Assembly (NCBI GenBank): GCA_947579665.1 | Contig: OX388350.1 | Location: 82,293,152 to 82,357,151 of the forward strand | Reading direction: 5' to 3' | Length of the DNA: 64,000 nt | Source of the DNA: Sympetrum striolatum | Lineage: Eukaryota > Arthropoda > Insecta > Odonata > Libellulidae | Part shown: in pieces, positions 35,201 through 47,200 of the stretch | Position numbering within the stretch: position 1 is the first letter of the stretch | How the letters are laid out: each line of letters opens with the position of its first letter | Program-made: the position numbers and the translations under genes | Notes under the pieces: model-generated | What the model was told of the DNA's origin: nothing | The model's database searches: none | The model's input: the letters and a program-made list of their open reading frames with translations, nothing else

Positions 35201-38200
35201 GGAGATATTTTGCAAAAGCGGAAACGAGCTTCAAAAAGTAAAGCTCGACTTCCGGTTAACCGATTTACTCCAAAAACTAATCAACTCTAACGACGCCAAC
35301 CAACGTGCTATATATGAAATTTGGTGTTGATACAACAAACAGTTTTCATATTAGAGTGCCCACAATCACACACATACACACAGACATTATTCCGAAAATG
35401 GTTAAATGTGTTCTAGGGACCCCAAAAAATATATTTCCGTTGAATTCTCGAAGTCATGAAGTTTTCATGTAAACTATACTTTCTTTATACTATGTATATG
35501 GGGAAAGTTAAAGGAAGGTAACAAAATTGATGGTATTTACATATTATCTTAAGATAAATGGCTTATACACTAGGTCTACTTATCAAAAACACTTAAAAAG
35601 TTTTGATTTTTTAAGTGTTTAATTCGCTTACTAGTTATGCGACTTTCTTACCTATAAAAATCACCATTGTGTACTCTAGAACCATTGATTCTGCTTACCA
35701 TACCCATATTGTAAGGCAATGTTGTAATTAGCATGTGAGGAAGTCCTTTTTCAAAACCTCCAGAAATTGAAAAAATCAGTAATGTACCTGGGTTTATCAA
35801 ATCTGCCATGAAAATTATAATACTTGATATCCAAACAGTTCTTCATTTAGTTCCAAATTTCAGTTTTAGCAAAACTATTTTACTTAAGTGTAAGTTACTA
35901 GATATGGGAATGACTGCCTTGCAACTAACAAAAAATGACTGCTTAACATTTACTTACCACTTAGCTTAATAATGATTGCTTTGGGTCTTGTTGAAGGCTA
36001 AAGAACTTCAAGAGTTGGTCAGTAATGTTCTGGATCCCGGATACTCAGCCTGGTGCTCGCGGGCACCGAGGTGCCCAAAGTGTCCTTGCATGGTGCCCTC
36101 CAAGCTTCAGTAAAAATTTTATTTGCTACAACAGTATTTCTTGGGATTGCACTAGCGGAGATAGAGTGGAGGTTTGGCAGAGAAGGGGTGGGGTCAGAAA
36201 CTTGGTTGACCTGGTCTTGGGTTTCTTAAATATCGAAGGTGATGGCGTGTCTAAACATTATCCCTCTTATCGCCTTTGTACAGATTAACAAGATGCATAT
36301 CTAGTTCATAAATTTTTCATAATGCGAATGCGAAGATTCAGCTGGGCTCAGCTTATCTGGGTATCAAATTACCCATAATTAATGACTTCATGCTGCTTTT
36401 GGGAACGCAGAGGTACCCATAGTGCGAAAACCTTCATACCAGATGTATTCTTCGTATTCAAATCTTCTTCAGAGATAAAAACTTTCCCACAATGTGAGGT
36501 TTAGAGCAATAATAGACAAAAGATAAGATAATTTGGTGTTTGAATCATCAGAGTTAGAGCTAAGTAACAGATAATGCAGTTTTTTTAATACGTCCGACAT
36601 TTTCGGTGGTGCAAAACAGACTGCACTTATCTTTCGGTTGCGATCCTTGGAGTTTTGATTTAGCACCGCTTCGTTCAGCTCCTACCACCTTAGAATCCCT
36701 TTGCATTTGGTAGCCTTAAATTCACTCTTTCAGCAATCTTCTCTGAGCAGTTGGCAGTGAGAGTGTTTCTGGAGCACCCAGTCTTGTTCAGCATCCGCAC
36801 TTTGTGTCTAGTCATAGCGATCCCTCTACCACCTCAGCTCGATGAGTGGGCCCAGCAAAAGGCAGAAGACATACAATTACAAATCCAGCTGGAAAGAAAC
36901 TTATTGCTTTGTTGATGTGAAAGAAAGTGCGTGTGTTTGCTGTGTGGTGCTTCTGTAGCATTTGCCAAGAAACATAACAAGGAATGTCACTTTCAGATGA
37001 ATCACGGAAAATTTTCAATGAACTACCCCCAGAATTAGGAAGAAGAAAGTGTGCGAGTTAAAATCGAGGTTTTCAGCGCAGCAATCGGTATTTGTTAGGC
37101 CAATTTCAAAGTCGAAGAATGCAACAACGACTTGGTTTAAAATTGCTCACAAGCTTGCGAAAAGAAAAAACCATTTGAAGGCAGTGAGTTGGAAGCATTT
37201 CTTGCAGGTGCTGAAAGCCCCTTTGAGGGAACATGCGTGAAATCATCAGTTTGATTCAGGAGCTTCAATTATCAGACAGCACTGTTTTAAGAAGAATAGA
37301 GGCAATTGCTGATGACATGCAATCTCAACTGAAGAGAGACGTGGAAACGTGTGAATGGATTTCTCTCCAATTTAATGTGTCCACAGACGTTTTAGACACG
37401 TTGCAATTAGCTGTTATATTAAGAATGATATTTAGCAACTTTGTTGTTAAAGAAGAATTATTAAAAATTCTGCCTCTGAAGAAAAGAATGCGAGTAGAGG
37501 ACATTTACAATGTTTTTAAGACGCATGTGGCAGAAATTGGCGTGCCTCTTAAAAAGTTATCTGCCATTACCAGAGACCTGTAAAGTATGAATGAACTTAC
37601 AAAAGTAAAAAACACAAACACACTTGTACGAATCCCACAAATTTTAATAAAAGCTGTTGACCGGTTTCGGTGTTAAAGCACCATCCTCTGAACAGAAGTT
37701 ATTTCAAAGAGCAAGAACATATATATGAGAATAAAGGAAGGGGAGGGGTAAAAGAAATACAATGTTGCATCACGAGGGGGAGTGCAAATGGGGGAAAAGA
37801 GTCTTGAAGGTTGGGGGCTGGCTGTTAGAAAACAAAACCAAGTTAGCTAAAGAGATGGAATAAAATTGGTGAAGGCAAATGTAAAACTCTTCTAACCGGT
37901 CTCATTTGGTACCTTTTCGTACATGGTTTAAAATACTAAAATAGGGGGGCAAAGTCGGAACAATAGTCGTTGTTAATCAGATGATCGGCGAAATGTGATG
38001 TATTAGAAAGATTGTTAAAAGATATTTTGTGCTCATCCACCCTTATTCTAACATTGCGGGCCGTACGACCAACATAAACAGTGTCACAATTGTTGTTGTA
38101 TTTCGAAATGAAAATAACACGACTCCGATGTGAGCGTCTTTATTCCTGAGGGAAGACTGCCCCGAGTGAAGGCAGTTCCCCTGTATATATACAATTGGCA

Positions 38201-41200
38201 ACTTGGAATGTTCTGGAACATTCCAGGGACAGAAGAAAACTCTCCCCCTTGGCCCTCCGGTGTGACCTTGCTCCGGTGCTCCTAATGACTTCGTAACATC
38301 TCCCCACCAGCTGAGGGTTCACCCGAAGCGATCTTCCTTCTCCTAAGTCTCTCCGATCTCCTCAGGTTGTCTGGACCGAAAGGGCTGTCGGCTGGCCAAC
38401 GTCGCTTGGGTCGCCTCGTAGGCTGGTCCTCACTAGAAGCTTTCCCTAGAACGAGACGGGATGGGAAGGTGGAAGGGGGGTGGGTAGAATCATCCGCCGA
38501 ATACATCTCGCCAGGATCATTGTCTTGATCTGCTCCATAGCGAGGCTGTAACTGGTCAATGTGCCGCTGCCAGACCGGTCCTCGAGGAAGAACTCTGACC
38601 TTGACGTTTCTAGGGCCAAGCACTCGAACGACGACCGCAGGGATCCATCGTGGCTCTTTGTTGCGTTTAGGTCCATAATACAGCGCGTAGCAAGGAGCTC
38701 CCACGGTGTATTGATGCTTAGATACGGCGGCTACTTTTGTTTTAGCGGAAAGTTGGCATTTAAATGCCATTTTCGCTTGCTTTCCCTGGGCCACGGAAGC
38801 AGGTGACGGTATTAGGGCATCTATTTTCCCTCTAATTTGGCGACCGTTCAGAAGTTCACTCGGGGAATATCCCGAGTTTAATGGAGTCCGCCTGTACTGC
38901 ATTAGGAATTCTTGTAATGCAGCTTTCGCTGTCAGGGAAGATTTTCGAAGGGATTGTTTGAAAGTTTGAATCAGGCGTTCGGCGGCTCCATTCGTCGCTG
39001 GGTGATAAGGAGCGCCGCTCAGATGGGTTATGCCTCGTTCCCCACACCAAGCCTGAAATTCCTCCGAATGAAATATCGGGGCGTTATCCGATACTAAAGC
39101 GTGAGGATATCCAAAATGGGAAAAATCCTCTTCTAGCAACTCAATCGTTGCTTTGGCCGATATCGAGTTAGTGAGATGAATACATGGATACTTGGAGTAA
39201 GCGTCCACTAGTACCAACCAGTTCGTTCCCAGGAAATTGATCGCATGATCCACATGAATTCGACTCCAAGGTTTTTCGGGAAGCATCCAAGGGTGATTCA
39301 CGGGCTTGGGAGGCCTGTTCTGGTGTTCTGCGCACGCATCGCACGATCGTGCCATTCTCTCGATGTCTTCATCGATATGCGGCCAATACACGACTGATCG
39401 CGCGAGCTGCTTCATACGTTGGATACCGAAATGCCCCAGGTGAAGTAAATTAAGGACCCTGCGTCGAAGTGACGTTGGGATTATGACCCGGGTACCATAA
39501 AATAAGCAGCCATTGTCGACTGTCAAGTAATCCTCCATTTTTTTAAGAGGTTTTGTCTCCTCTGAATCGGAATTCGGCCATCCTTCGTTGACATAACGTA
39601 TAACTTTAGAGATCACTGGATCTCTGCTGGATTCCTTTCGAAGCAGATTCGGTTTGCAGGGATCCAACCTAAGACTGAGATCTCTAACTTCGCAGACCAT
39701 GCTAACATCTGCCTTCTCCTCTTCCGCGTCGAAATTGGCATCATATTCAAGCGGTAGACGACTCAGGGCATCTGCGTTACCGTGGTCCTTCGTAGTGCGG
39801 TATTCCACTGAGTAATCATACTGACTCAGTATAAGGGCCCACCTTGCTAATCTGTTAGCGGCCATTACTGGAATTCCTTTAGTCGGTCCAAAAATAGCGA
39901 TCAAAGGTTTATGATCCGTAATAAGGATGAAATTTCGCCCATATAAAAATTGATGGAATTTCTTCAGTCCGAAAATTACTGCAAGTGCCTCCTTATGAAT
40001 TTGGCTGTATCGCCGTTGTGTATGCGTAAGCATTTTGGATGCATTGGCGATTGGGCGTTCGCTGCCGTCGGGGTAGCGATGAAAAAGAACGGCTCCAATC
40101 CCTACGTCTGAGGCATCGCATGAAATTCCAATTTTCATATTTGGGTCAAAATGAGCAAGAACTGCCTCGGAACAAAGCACTTCCTTAAGATGCTGAAAAG
40201 CTGCATTCTCCCTTGGTCCCCAGTTCCAAGGTTGATCTTTTCTAGTGTGGCGAACTAATGGCTCGGATAGCGTTGAGAGATCTGGAATGAACTTAGCGTA
40301 AAATTGAACAGAGCCAAGAAAAGAACGAAGTTTTGATACATTCGAAGGCGGAGGCATCTTTAGAACTGCGTCTACTTTAGAACCTTTGGAAATGCCCTGA
40401 CGCGATAGGGTGTGTCCCAAATATTCCACAGATGCTTGCGCAAAGGAGCATTTCTCTAATCTGCATCGCAGTCCTTTCTCTTGAAGGCGCTGAAAAAGCA
40501 AACGCAAATTTCGTAAGTGTTCTTCAGCGTTTATTCCACTGACAAGAATATCATCGAGGTAAACAGCGACTCCTTCGAGGTCACTCGTAAGCTGCTCCAT
40601 TATTTCTTGGTAATAACCTGGAGCTGAGGATATGCCAAAAGGCAGGCGGGTCTGCAACATTACTCCTCGATGAGTACTGAGCGCAAGCCGTCGTTGGCTT
40701 TCTGGGGTCAATCGTACCTGATTATAGGCATCCGCCAAGTCTATCTTTGTGAAGAAGTAACCGCCCCCCAATTTACGCATGAGATCTTCCGGCAATGGTA
40801 TCGGATGTCGGTGTGTCTCCAACTGATGATTGACAGAAACGGAATAATCTCCACATACTCTGAGGTTTGCTTTCTTTTCCCCCGGTAAGGGTGCCTTCCT
40901 AATTGGCACCACTGGAGTCCCCCAATCATTGAATTGTACCGGTAACCAAATTCCTCTCTTTATACCGGCATCGTATGCTGCATTTAAATCGTCCAAGAGA
41001 GACAATGGCACCGTCCGTGGTTTGCAGAATACCGGTTTTGCATCTGACTTGAATTTTACATCAAGCTCGAAATCTCGAAGGCATCCTAACTCCGATTTGA
41101 ATAAATCAGGAAACTCGTCGCATAACTGGCGACATCTCCTTTCTAGTGAAACTCCTATGTTTTGGTCTGAAGTGATGGCACAAATGTTATCCGACACTCT

Positions 41201-44200
41201 AGGATTGCTCAGAAGAGAGTTGACGTCAACGCCCAATTGGCGAAGAGAAATCCGACCCAGGAGATTAAGTGATTTCCTTAATACTACAAATTCAATTTCT
41301 TTCTCCTCTTTGGATCGATCCGTAGCCACACGATAGGTAAATCGTCCTAGAACGGTCAAAGGCTTTCCATTGGCCCCAATGTATAGAAAATTTGGGGGAA
41401 GTAACTTTGGCTTTCCACAATACGACCAGACGTCCCTTCCGCAGAAATTGTCGCACGATCCCGTATCCGCTTGAAAATCGAAACGATTTCCGTGAAAATA
41501 TAGCGGCTGTATCAACGGTCCCCTTTGGCGACTGCAAATATTATTGACTTCTTGAATTGGCTTTGCCGTGATTCGATTCATCATTTCCTTGGACTGTCTC
41601 TTCTTACTGAGGCATACTTTTTCTATGTGCCCTTTCTTTTTACAAAAATTACATGCGGCATTTTTAAAACGGCAATCTTCCGAACGATGATTTATTTTTC
41701 CGCAACGGGGGCACGTTCCTACGGGAAAATCTTTTTTTAATCTCGGAACAATAATTTTCCCTTCCGATTGGGATTTCTTATCGCGGAGTTTGCCAACCAA
41801 TTCCTTCGCGGGGCCGTAAACGGTCTCTTTTGCCACCTTAGCCGCGTCTTCCGTCTCCAAGGCCACTTGAATAGCCTTACTGAAGTTTAATTGGTCATCT
41901 GGAATCTTAAATAGCGTTTTTAAAACTGCCTCGTTATTAACGGAGCACATGAATTTCGTCCGCATGGCCTCGTCTTGCGGATCGCGAATAGACGAAAAAT
42001 CGCATTTAGCTGCGTCTTGGCGGATTCGGGCCGCCAACTCTTGAATCGATTCCCCCACCTTACGTTGCATCTCCGACCAGAATTTAAATCTTTCCCGAAC
42101 TATGAATCGTCTTGGATCAAATTGAGTCTCCATAAATTCCACGATATCCCCCATGGAAAGATTGTTTACATCCTTAGGGGGGGACTGTTGTGCCGCCAAC
42201 GTGCTTAACAGCTTATAGGTTGCCGTCGTTTGATTCGTTAAGAAAATTTTCGGAAGCCGATCTGAAGGAACCGAATTTGCCATTGCAAACGTTTGAAAAC
42301 GGGCCCAATAATCTTTCCACAATTCCGCCAAAGAATCAAACGGCATGAAGCTCGGAATCGTCGAGAACGAGGATGCGGAAGAGGATGCCGTACTCTCACC
42401 GTAATCCGGAAGTCGAGCAATCAGCTTCTCCATCTGTAGTCGCTGCTCCTGATTTTGTTGTCGCTGCTCCAGATTCTGTTGTCGCTGGAGTTCCAACATC
42501 TCGATCAACCGGCTGGCTAGGTCCTCCATGGATGCGAAACAATTTGCGGTCTTGAAGAATTAATCCTACCGACTGCGCCAATTCTGTTGTATTTCGAAAT
42601 GAAAATAACACGACTCCGATGTGAGCGTCTTTATTCCTGAGGGAAGACTGCCCCGAGTGAAGGCAGTTCCCCTGTATATATACAATTGGCAACTTGGAAT
42701 GTTCTGGAACATTCCAGGGACAGAAGAAAACTCTCCCCCTTGGCCCTCCGGTGTGACCTTGCTCCGGTGCTCCTAATGACTTCGTAACAATTGTTGCAGG
42801 CAAGACTATTATAGACTATACTAAACTATTCCTGATCTTGTCTGAGGATCAAAACGGTCTTTGGTGTTGCAAAGTAATGACCCAAAGTTCTGACCGGTAT
42901 AAAAAGCAGGATGTTAGTTGTCTGTGGCAATGGTTTTGGCTAGTTTATAACTACAATCATCGACAAAATTAATGGAAAACCAACTAATTTGATCTTCGGT
43001 AGAATTAGGTGGTGGGTTGAAAATATTTCTTAAGGCTAGAATTCATTGCTTCCTTTTTAATAATTTCATAATAAGGTCAGGAGAGTATCCATTCACGGAA
43101 GCAAGATAACGGATAATATTTAGTTCTTTATTGTAATTCTCATTTGATAATGGAATATGCAGAAGTCGGTGAATTAAAGAGTGAAAGATGGCTAATTTAT
43201 GAGAATAAGGATGATTCTCATAAATCAGCCATCTTTTATTCCTTAATTCACCGACTTCTGCATATTCCGTTATCTTATGAGAATTTCAATAGTCTTATTA
43301 GTTTCAATCTTTCCCAAATAGGAGTAACTTTATTATTTTTATTAATAATGTTGTGATTGTTAATCCATGTATCTTATTTTGACACAAATTCATAAATTTT
43401 CAATATTTCCTTTCAGATTCACAGAATATTGTTGTTTCTGTTGAGAAAAGTGAACCCCTTCCAATCAATGATTCAGCAATGTTGCATCAGTCTTCGCCTA
43501 TTTCCAAATCATCCAAGAAGCAGTCAGCCGATGGAGAAACCACCGTTCCCAAGGCAAACACTCTTCCGAGTAATAAAAATGACATTGATGGAATCAGGAA
43601 TTCTGCTGGTGGAGATTTGCCAAAGATCAACTCGTGGAGCAAAAAGATGAGACAAGATGTTGGCAGAACTTCTCCAAACAAGAGGAAAAGACAGGAATTG
43701 GAAGAGAAAAACTCAGTTGGGGTTGAGCATACAATGGGCAAGCGCCAACGACTAGATGTGGAATCTTCATTCCCTTCCCCGTTTTCACCAACGCGCATCG
43801 TGCGCATGGGAATGGCATCTGGGATATCTTCTGGAGCTGATTCTTCGGTATTGCTCACGCCAACCAAAAACGCAGTGTGTGCCCTCAACGAGCTGCGCCC
43901 TGGCCTCACGTACACGTTGGTGTCCCAAGTGGGGCCAGTGCACGCTCCTCTTTTCACCATCAGCGTGGAGGTGAGTCCTACACACAAGTCCTTGCCGAAA
44001 ATTCTGAATTTTATAGTAGGACTGTAATATTATTCATTTCAGTATATTTTTCTATGAATTTTAAGAAAGATGATTGGTTAGGAATTGGTTTCAATACCAG
44101 TGGTAATAATAATTATATTTATTACGGGCATATGTCCAATTGCTCATAACATACAAATCATTTGTTGTTAAAATAAATCGATACATAGCATTAGGTATAC

Positions 44201-47200
44201 AAAAATATGAATTAAGATTGCACAAAATGACAAAATACTTAAAACAAAAAACTAAATACTAAATACTGAAAATAAAAAAATAAAAATAATAAAAAATTAA
44301 ATGATAAATCCATACATAGAAATAGGTTTACTAAAATATAAATTGAGATTGCACAAAATGAAAAGAATGCATACAAATAATAATTAATATAATTTTGCAA
44401 AAGTTTAATGTTGCTGAAAATTGCCACTGCTAATGAGTTACACTTTGTTATCACAAAACACTTATCTTCAAATCACCAGTTGTCAACGTCTTAGTGAATG
44501 ATTTGTTAGGTATTTGTGCATGAATTTCTGCTGATATTAATTGGTAGATGTTGAATCAATGGGAGTGCTTTTGAAGATCTTGTATTGCCTTCTCTCCAAG
44601 AAGTCAATTTCAGATCTTGTGTATGCAAGAATTAATTTCTCTATTGAATAATTTATTTCTGTAATGGGAAATAAGGTTAGGGATTGTTCAAAGATTTATA
44701 TTTATTGCAAAAGTATAAGTAGGAAAGCTTGACTATTATCTTGTAGATAATTATTTTTTCATTGCAAACTTTTAAATATTCTGGTATGCTTTATCACCCT
44801 CAACTTTTCAATTATGCAAACTTACTTCATTGATTTTCCCTTTTTTCCTTTTACATTCAGATTAATCTTTAGCTGATTATAGATATAATGCTGTAAAATT
44901 CCTGACATTCTTTAGCATTGTTCTTTAATTTAATGGAATCAGAATTCTCAAATCCTTGGTCCACTATCATTCTTAATCAATTTTCACATGATAGAATGCC
45001 TAAGTGTTCATGTTGGGTTGCCCCACTTTCTGGGAATGTGAGACCCAGTTTATCCATTTGAAGCTATTCTAAATAAGATAAATTTATAATATAATAATAA
45101 ATTGCTAATTGGTGTTCAGTACATGGCTATGGAAAGAAGTCTAAATTGAAAGGATTGGTAGAATCTGTTTCTGTGGCCTCAAATTAGTGCAAGTCCTCCG
45201 TTACGGAATCTGGTGAGCACCACATTCGGTAGCAGTATTTGTGCAAGATTCCACACCAGATTCCTTGTACAAATATAGCTATTACAGATAGGGAGATCCA
45301 TAAGCTTCAAAAGGAGAAATTTCAGTGTTAACTGAACTTCTTCATTTATTTAATTATCTCATAAAATGTTAAGGATAAATCAATATACTCATTTTATCAA
45401 TAGTTATATCTTAATGTTCATTTAGCTAACAATTAGACTTCATAAAAAGTTTGGAAAAGGAATAGTTAATAGGCTCTCTTACATCGCTGTAATTATTACC
45501 ATTGTAGGAGAAAAATCATCTGTGAGGTGAGAGAGTATTAAATGAGTGCTCTTGTTTAAATAGGTAAATGGACAGTGCTTCCGAGGAACTGGAAGATCAA
45601 AGAAAAGGGCAAAGAAGAGTGCGGCTGAAGCTGCGTTGCGCTCCTTTGTACAATTCAAAAATTCAGAAGAAGTGGCACATGCAATGGGCATTGGAGGATC
45701 TCACCCTGGGAACCCTAAGTTTGTTTATAAATCTCGTTATACCTCTTTTTTAGTCATGATTGAAAAAATTGATGTTTTTAAGCATTTGAAATTCAATGAT
45801 TTTCAATAGTTAATCTGGATTTATCAATGCACTCGAGATACAAAATAATTTTGTGTAACAGTTTGACTGGCATGTTCATCTTTTCACGTGTTTTAGTTTC
45901 AGCTCTTTGGATTTCACCATGGATGTGGTACATAACGAAGGTGGTCTTTACAACACCTTTTGCCCTGCTCAAAATCCTGAATCTCGGACAGGAAAAGCAT
46001 CAACATTATCAAATTCAAGGCGCATTCAACAGGAGGTAGTTGGCATGGATATTTTCCAATTTATCTGATAATTTCCTATTGCTCGTAACCCTCCAAGCCA
46101 GAAGGTTATTTAAATCACAAATGGAATACTTTTTCTGCATGCATTCATCTTAGCACATTTTTAATACTTCAATTGTTTTAATTTATATATATATATATAT
46201 ATATATATATCGTTGTTTAAAAATCATAGTATTTCTCACATCATTGCTAATTTTATATAATTGAATTCAGATGTGTGTATTATGTTGATAAACTTATATT
46301 AATGTATATCTGCATAATTGTTTACAGCAAGCTGCATCAACTGTACGTACCAATGGTGTCACTGTCAGAAGTAACTCAAATTCAGGTAAGCAGTGATGTG
46401 ATCATGTCAATGTAATTAAATACATAGTAAAATAGTTATGGATTTTGGGATTTATAAATTATTACTTAACCTTTAAATGGTCATATTTGACCCCACACTT
46501 TTTTTTGTTTTTGTGCTAAAATATGTTTGCATCGCTTTCACTTTTTTGTATTCACCATTTATCCTGTGCAGCATATGATTATTTTTTAAATTTTTTACTG
46601 TCTTTAAAAAATATATTACTCAATGGGGCCAATTTTGACTCTACTTGCCTGGCAACGCTATCTGTTACCAACAAAATGTATTTAATTCAATAATAATAGC
46701 ATATAATAATATCATACTACGTTATATATTGTAACTTAATATAGTGTATAATATTTTATGAGTACTAGGCAGTACTTAAGAACTGCATTAGATCTAATCT
46801 CTAAAATCAATGGCCTTATTGATTATGAAAGTAAACTATTCCATGTATCAAATTGAAGTAAATTTTAATTTGCTACGATTCATATTCTATGTAACATGAC
46901 TTCCATATTACAACAAATTTATTATTCTTTGATGTTAGTGTAAGTCTAATTTTTCCTCTTCATAGTTTTATAATCAGCAATTCCATGTCATCTGGAATCA
47001 AACCCACATCATCTGAGCAAAGAGAATGCAATATCTATTATATATAGATGTTTTTCCGGATATACCTACAGATTTATTCACTGGGGATCAAAATTCTCTA
47101 TAATAAATTATTTTTTTTAATGCAATTATCGAAATGATAGGAAGTTCTTGCTTAGCTAGAAGATGTATAATAAGACTCGGTTTAAGAAACAAAGTTAGAT

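Larger units (their letters stand above)
38094..42789 (-). mobile_element. Full-length Ty3/Gypsy LTR retrotransposon, very young
   Basis: LTRs of 205 bp lie at 38094-38298 and 42585-42789 and look identical by eye. Both have TGTTACGAAG...CAACA ends on the minus strand. A 5-bp target duplication ATTGT flanks it (38089-38093 and 42790-42794). The primer site next to the 5' LTR and the polypurine tract next to the 3' LTR are intact, and a single 1415-residue gag-pol frame fills the interior. No env gene is present. It sits in the Penelope-like element, antisense in ADAR intron 1. Confidence 0.97.
37620..43290 (-). mobile_element. Penelope-like element, split by a Gypsy insertion
   Basis: Outside the Gypsy insert (38094-42789) the minus strand reads '[20 protein letters not shown]' and '[15 protein letters not shown]' (42.8-43.2 kb), then, beyond the insert, '[20 protein letters not shown]' (38.0-38.1 kb), the GIY-YIG endonuclease of Penelope-like elements. 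The 3' end at about 37620-37700 carries the ACCGGTTTCGG terminal repeat type. The 5' side is truncated inside the RT domain. An in-frame stop and the Gypsy insert disable it. Confidence 0.8.

Noticed and set aside
38446..42803. Several short open frames on both strands within the Gypsy element
   Set aside because: All overlap the 1415-aa gag-pol frame or the LTRs and have no domain of their own.
43479..44027. Minus-strand open frames over the large ADAR exon
   Set aside because: They are antisense shadows of the real ADAR exon at 43417-43970.
46468..46680. Second piggyBac-like insertion (TTAACCTTTAAATGGTCATA...)
   Set aside because: The left end resembles a TTAA-flanked terminal repeat, but no matching right end was found in the following 4 kb.
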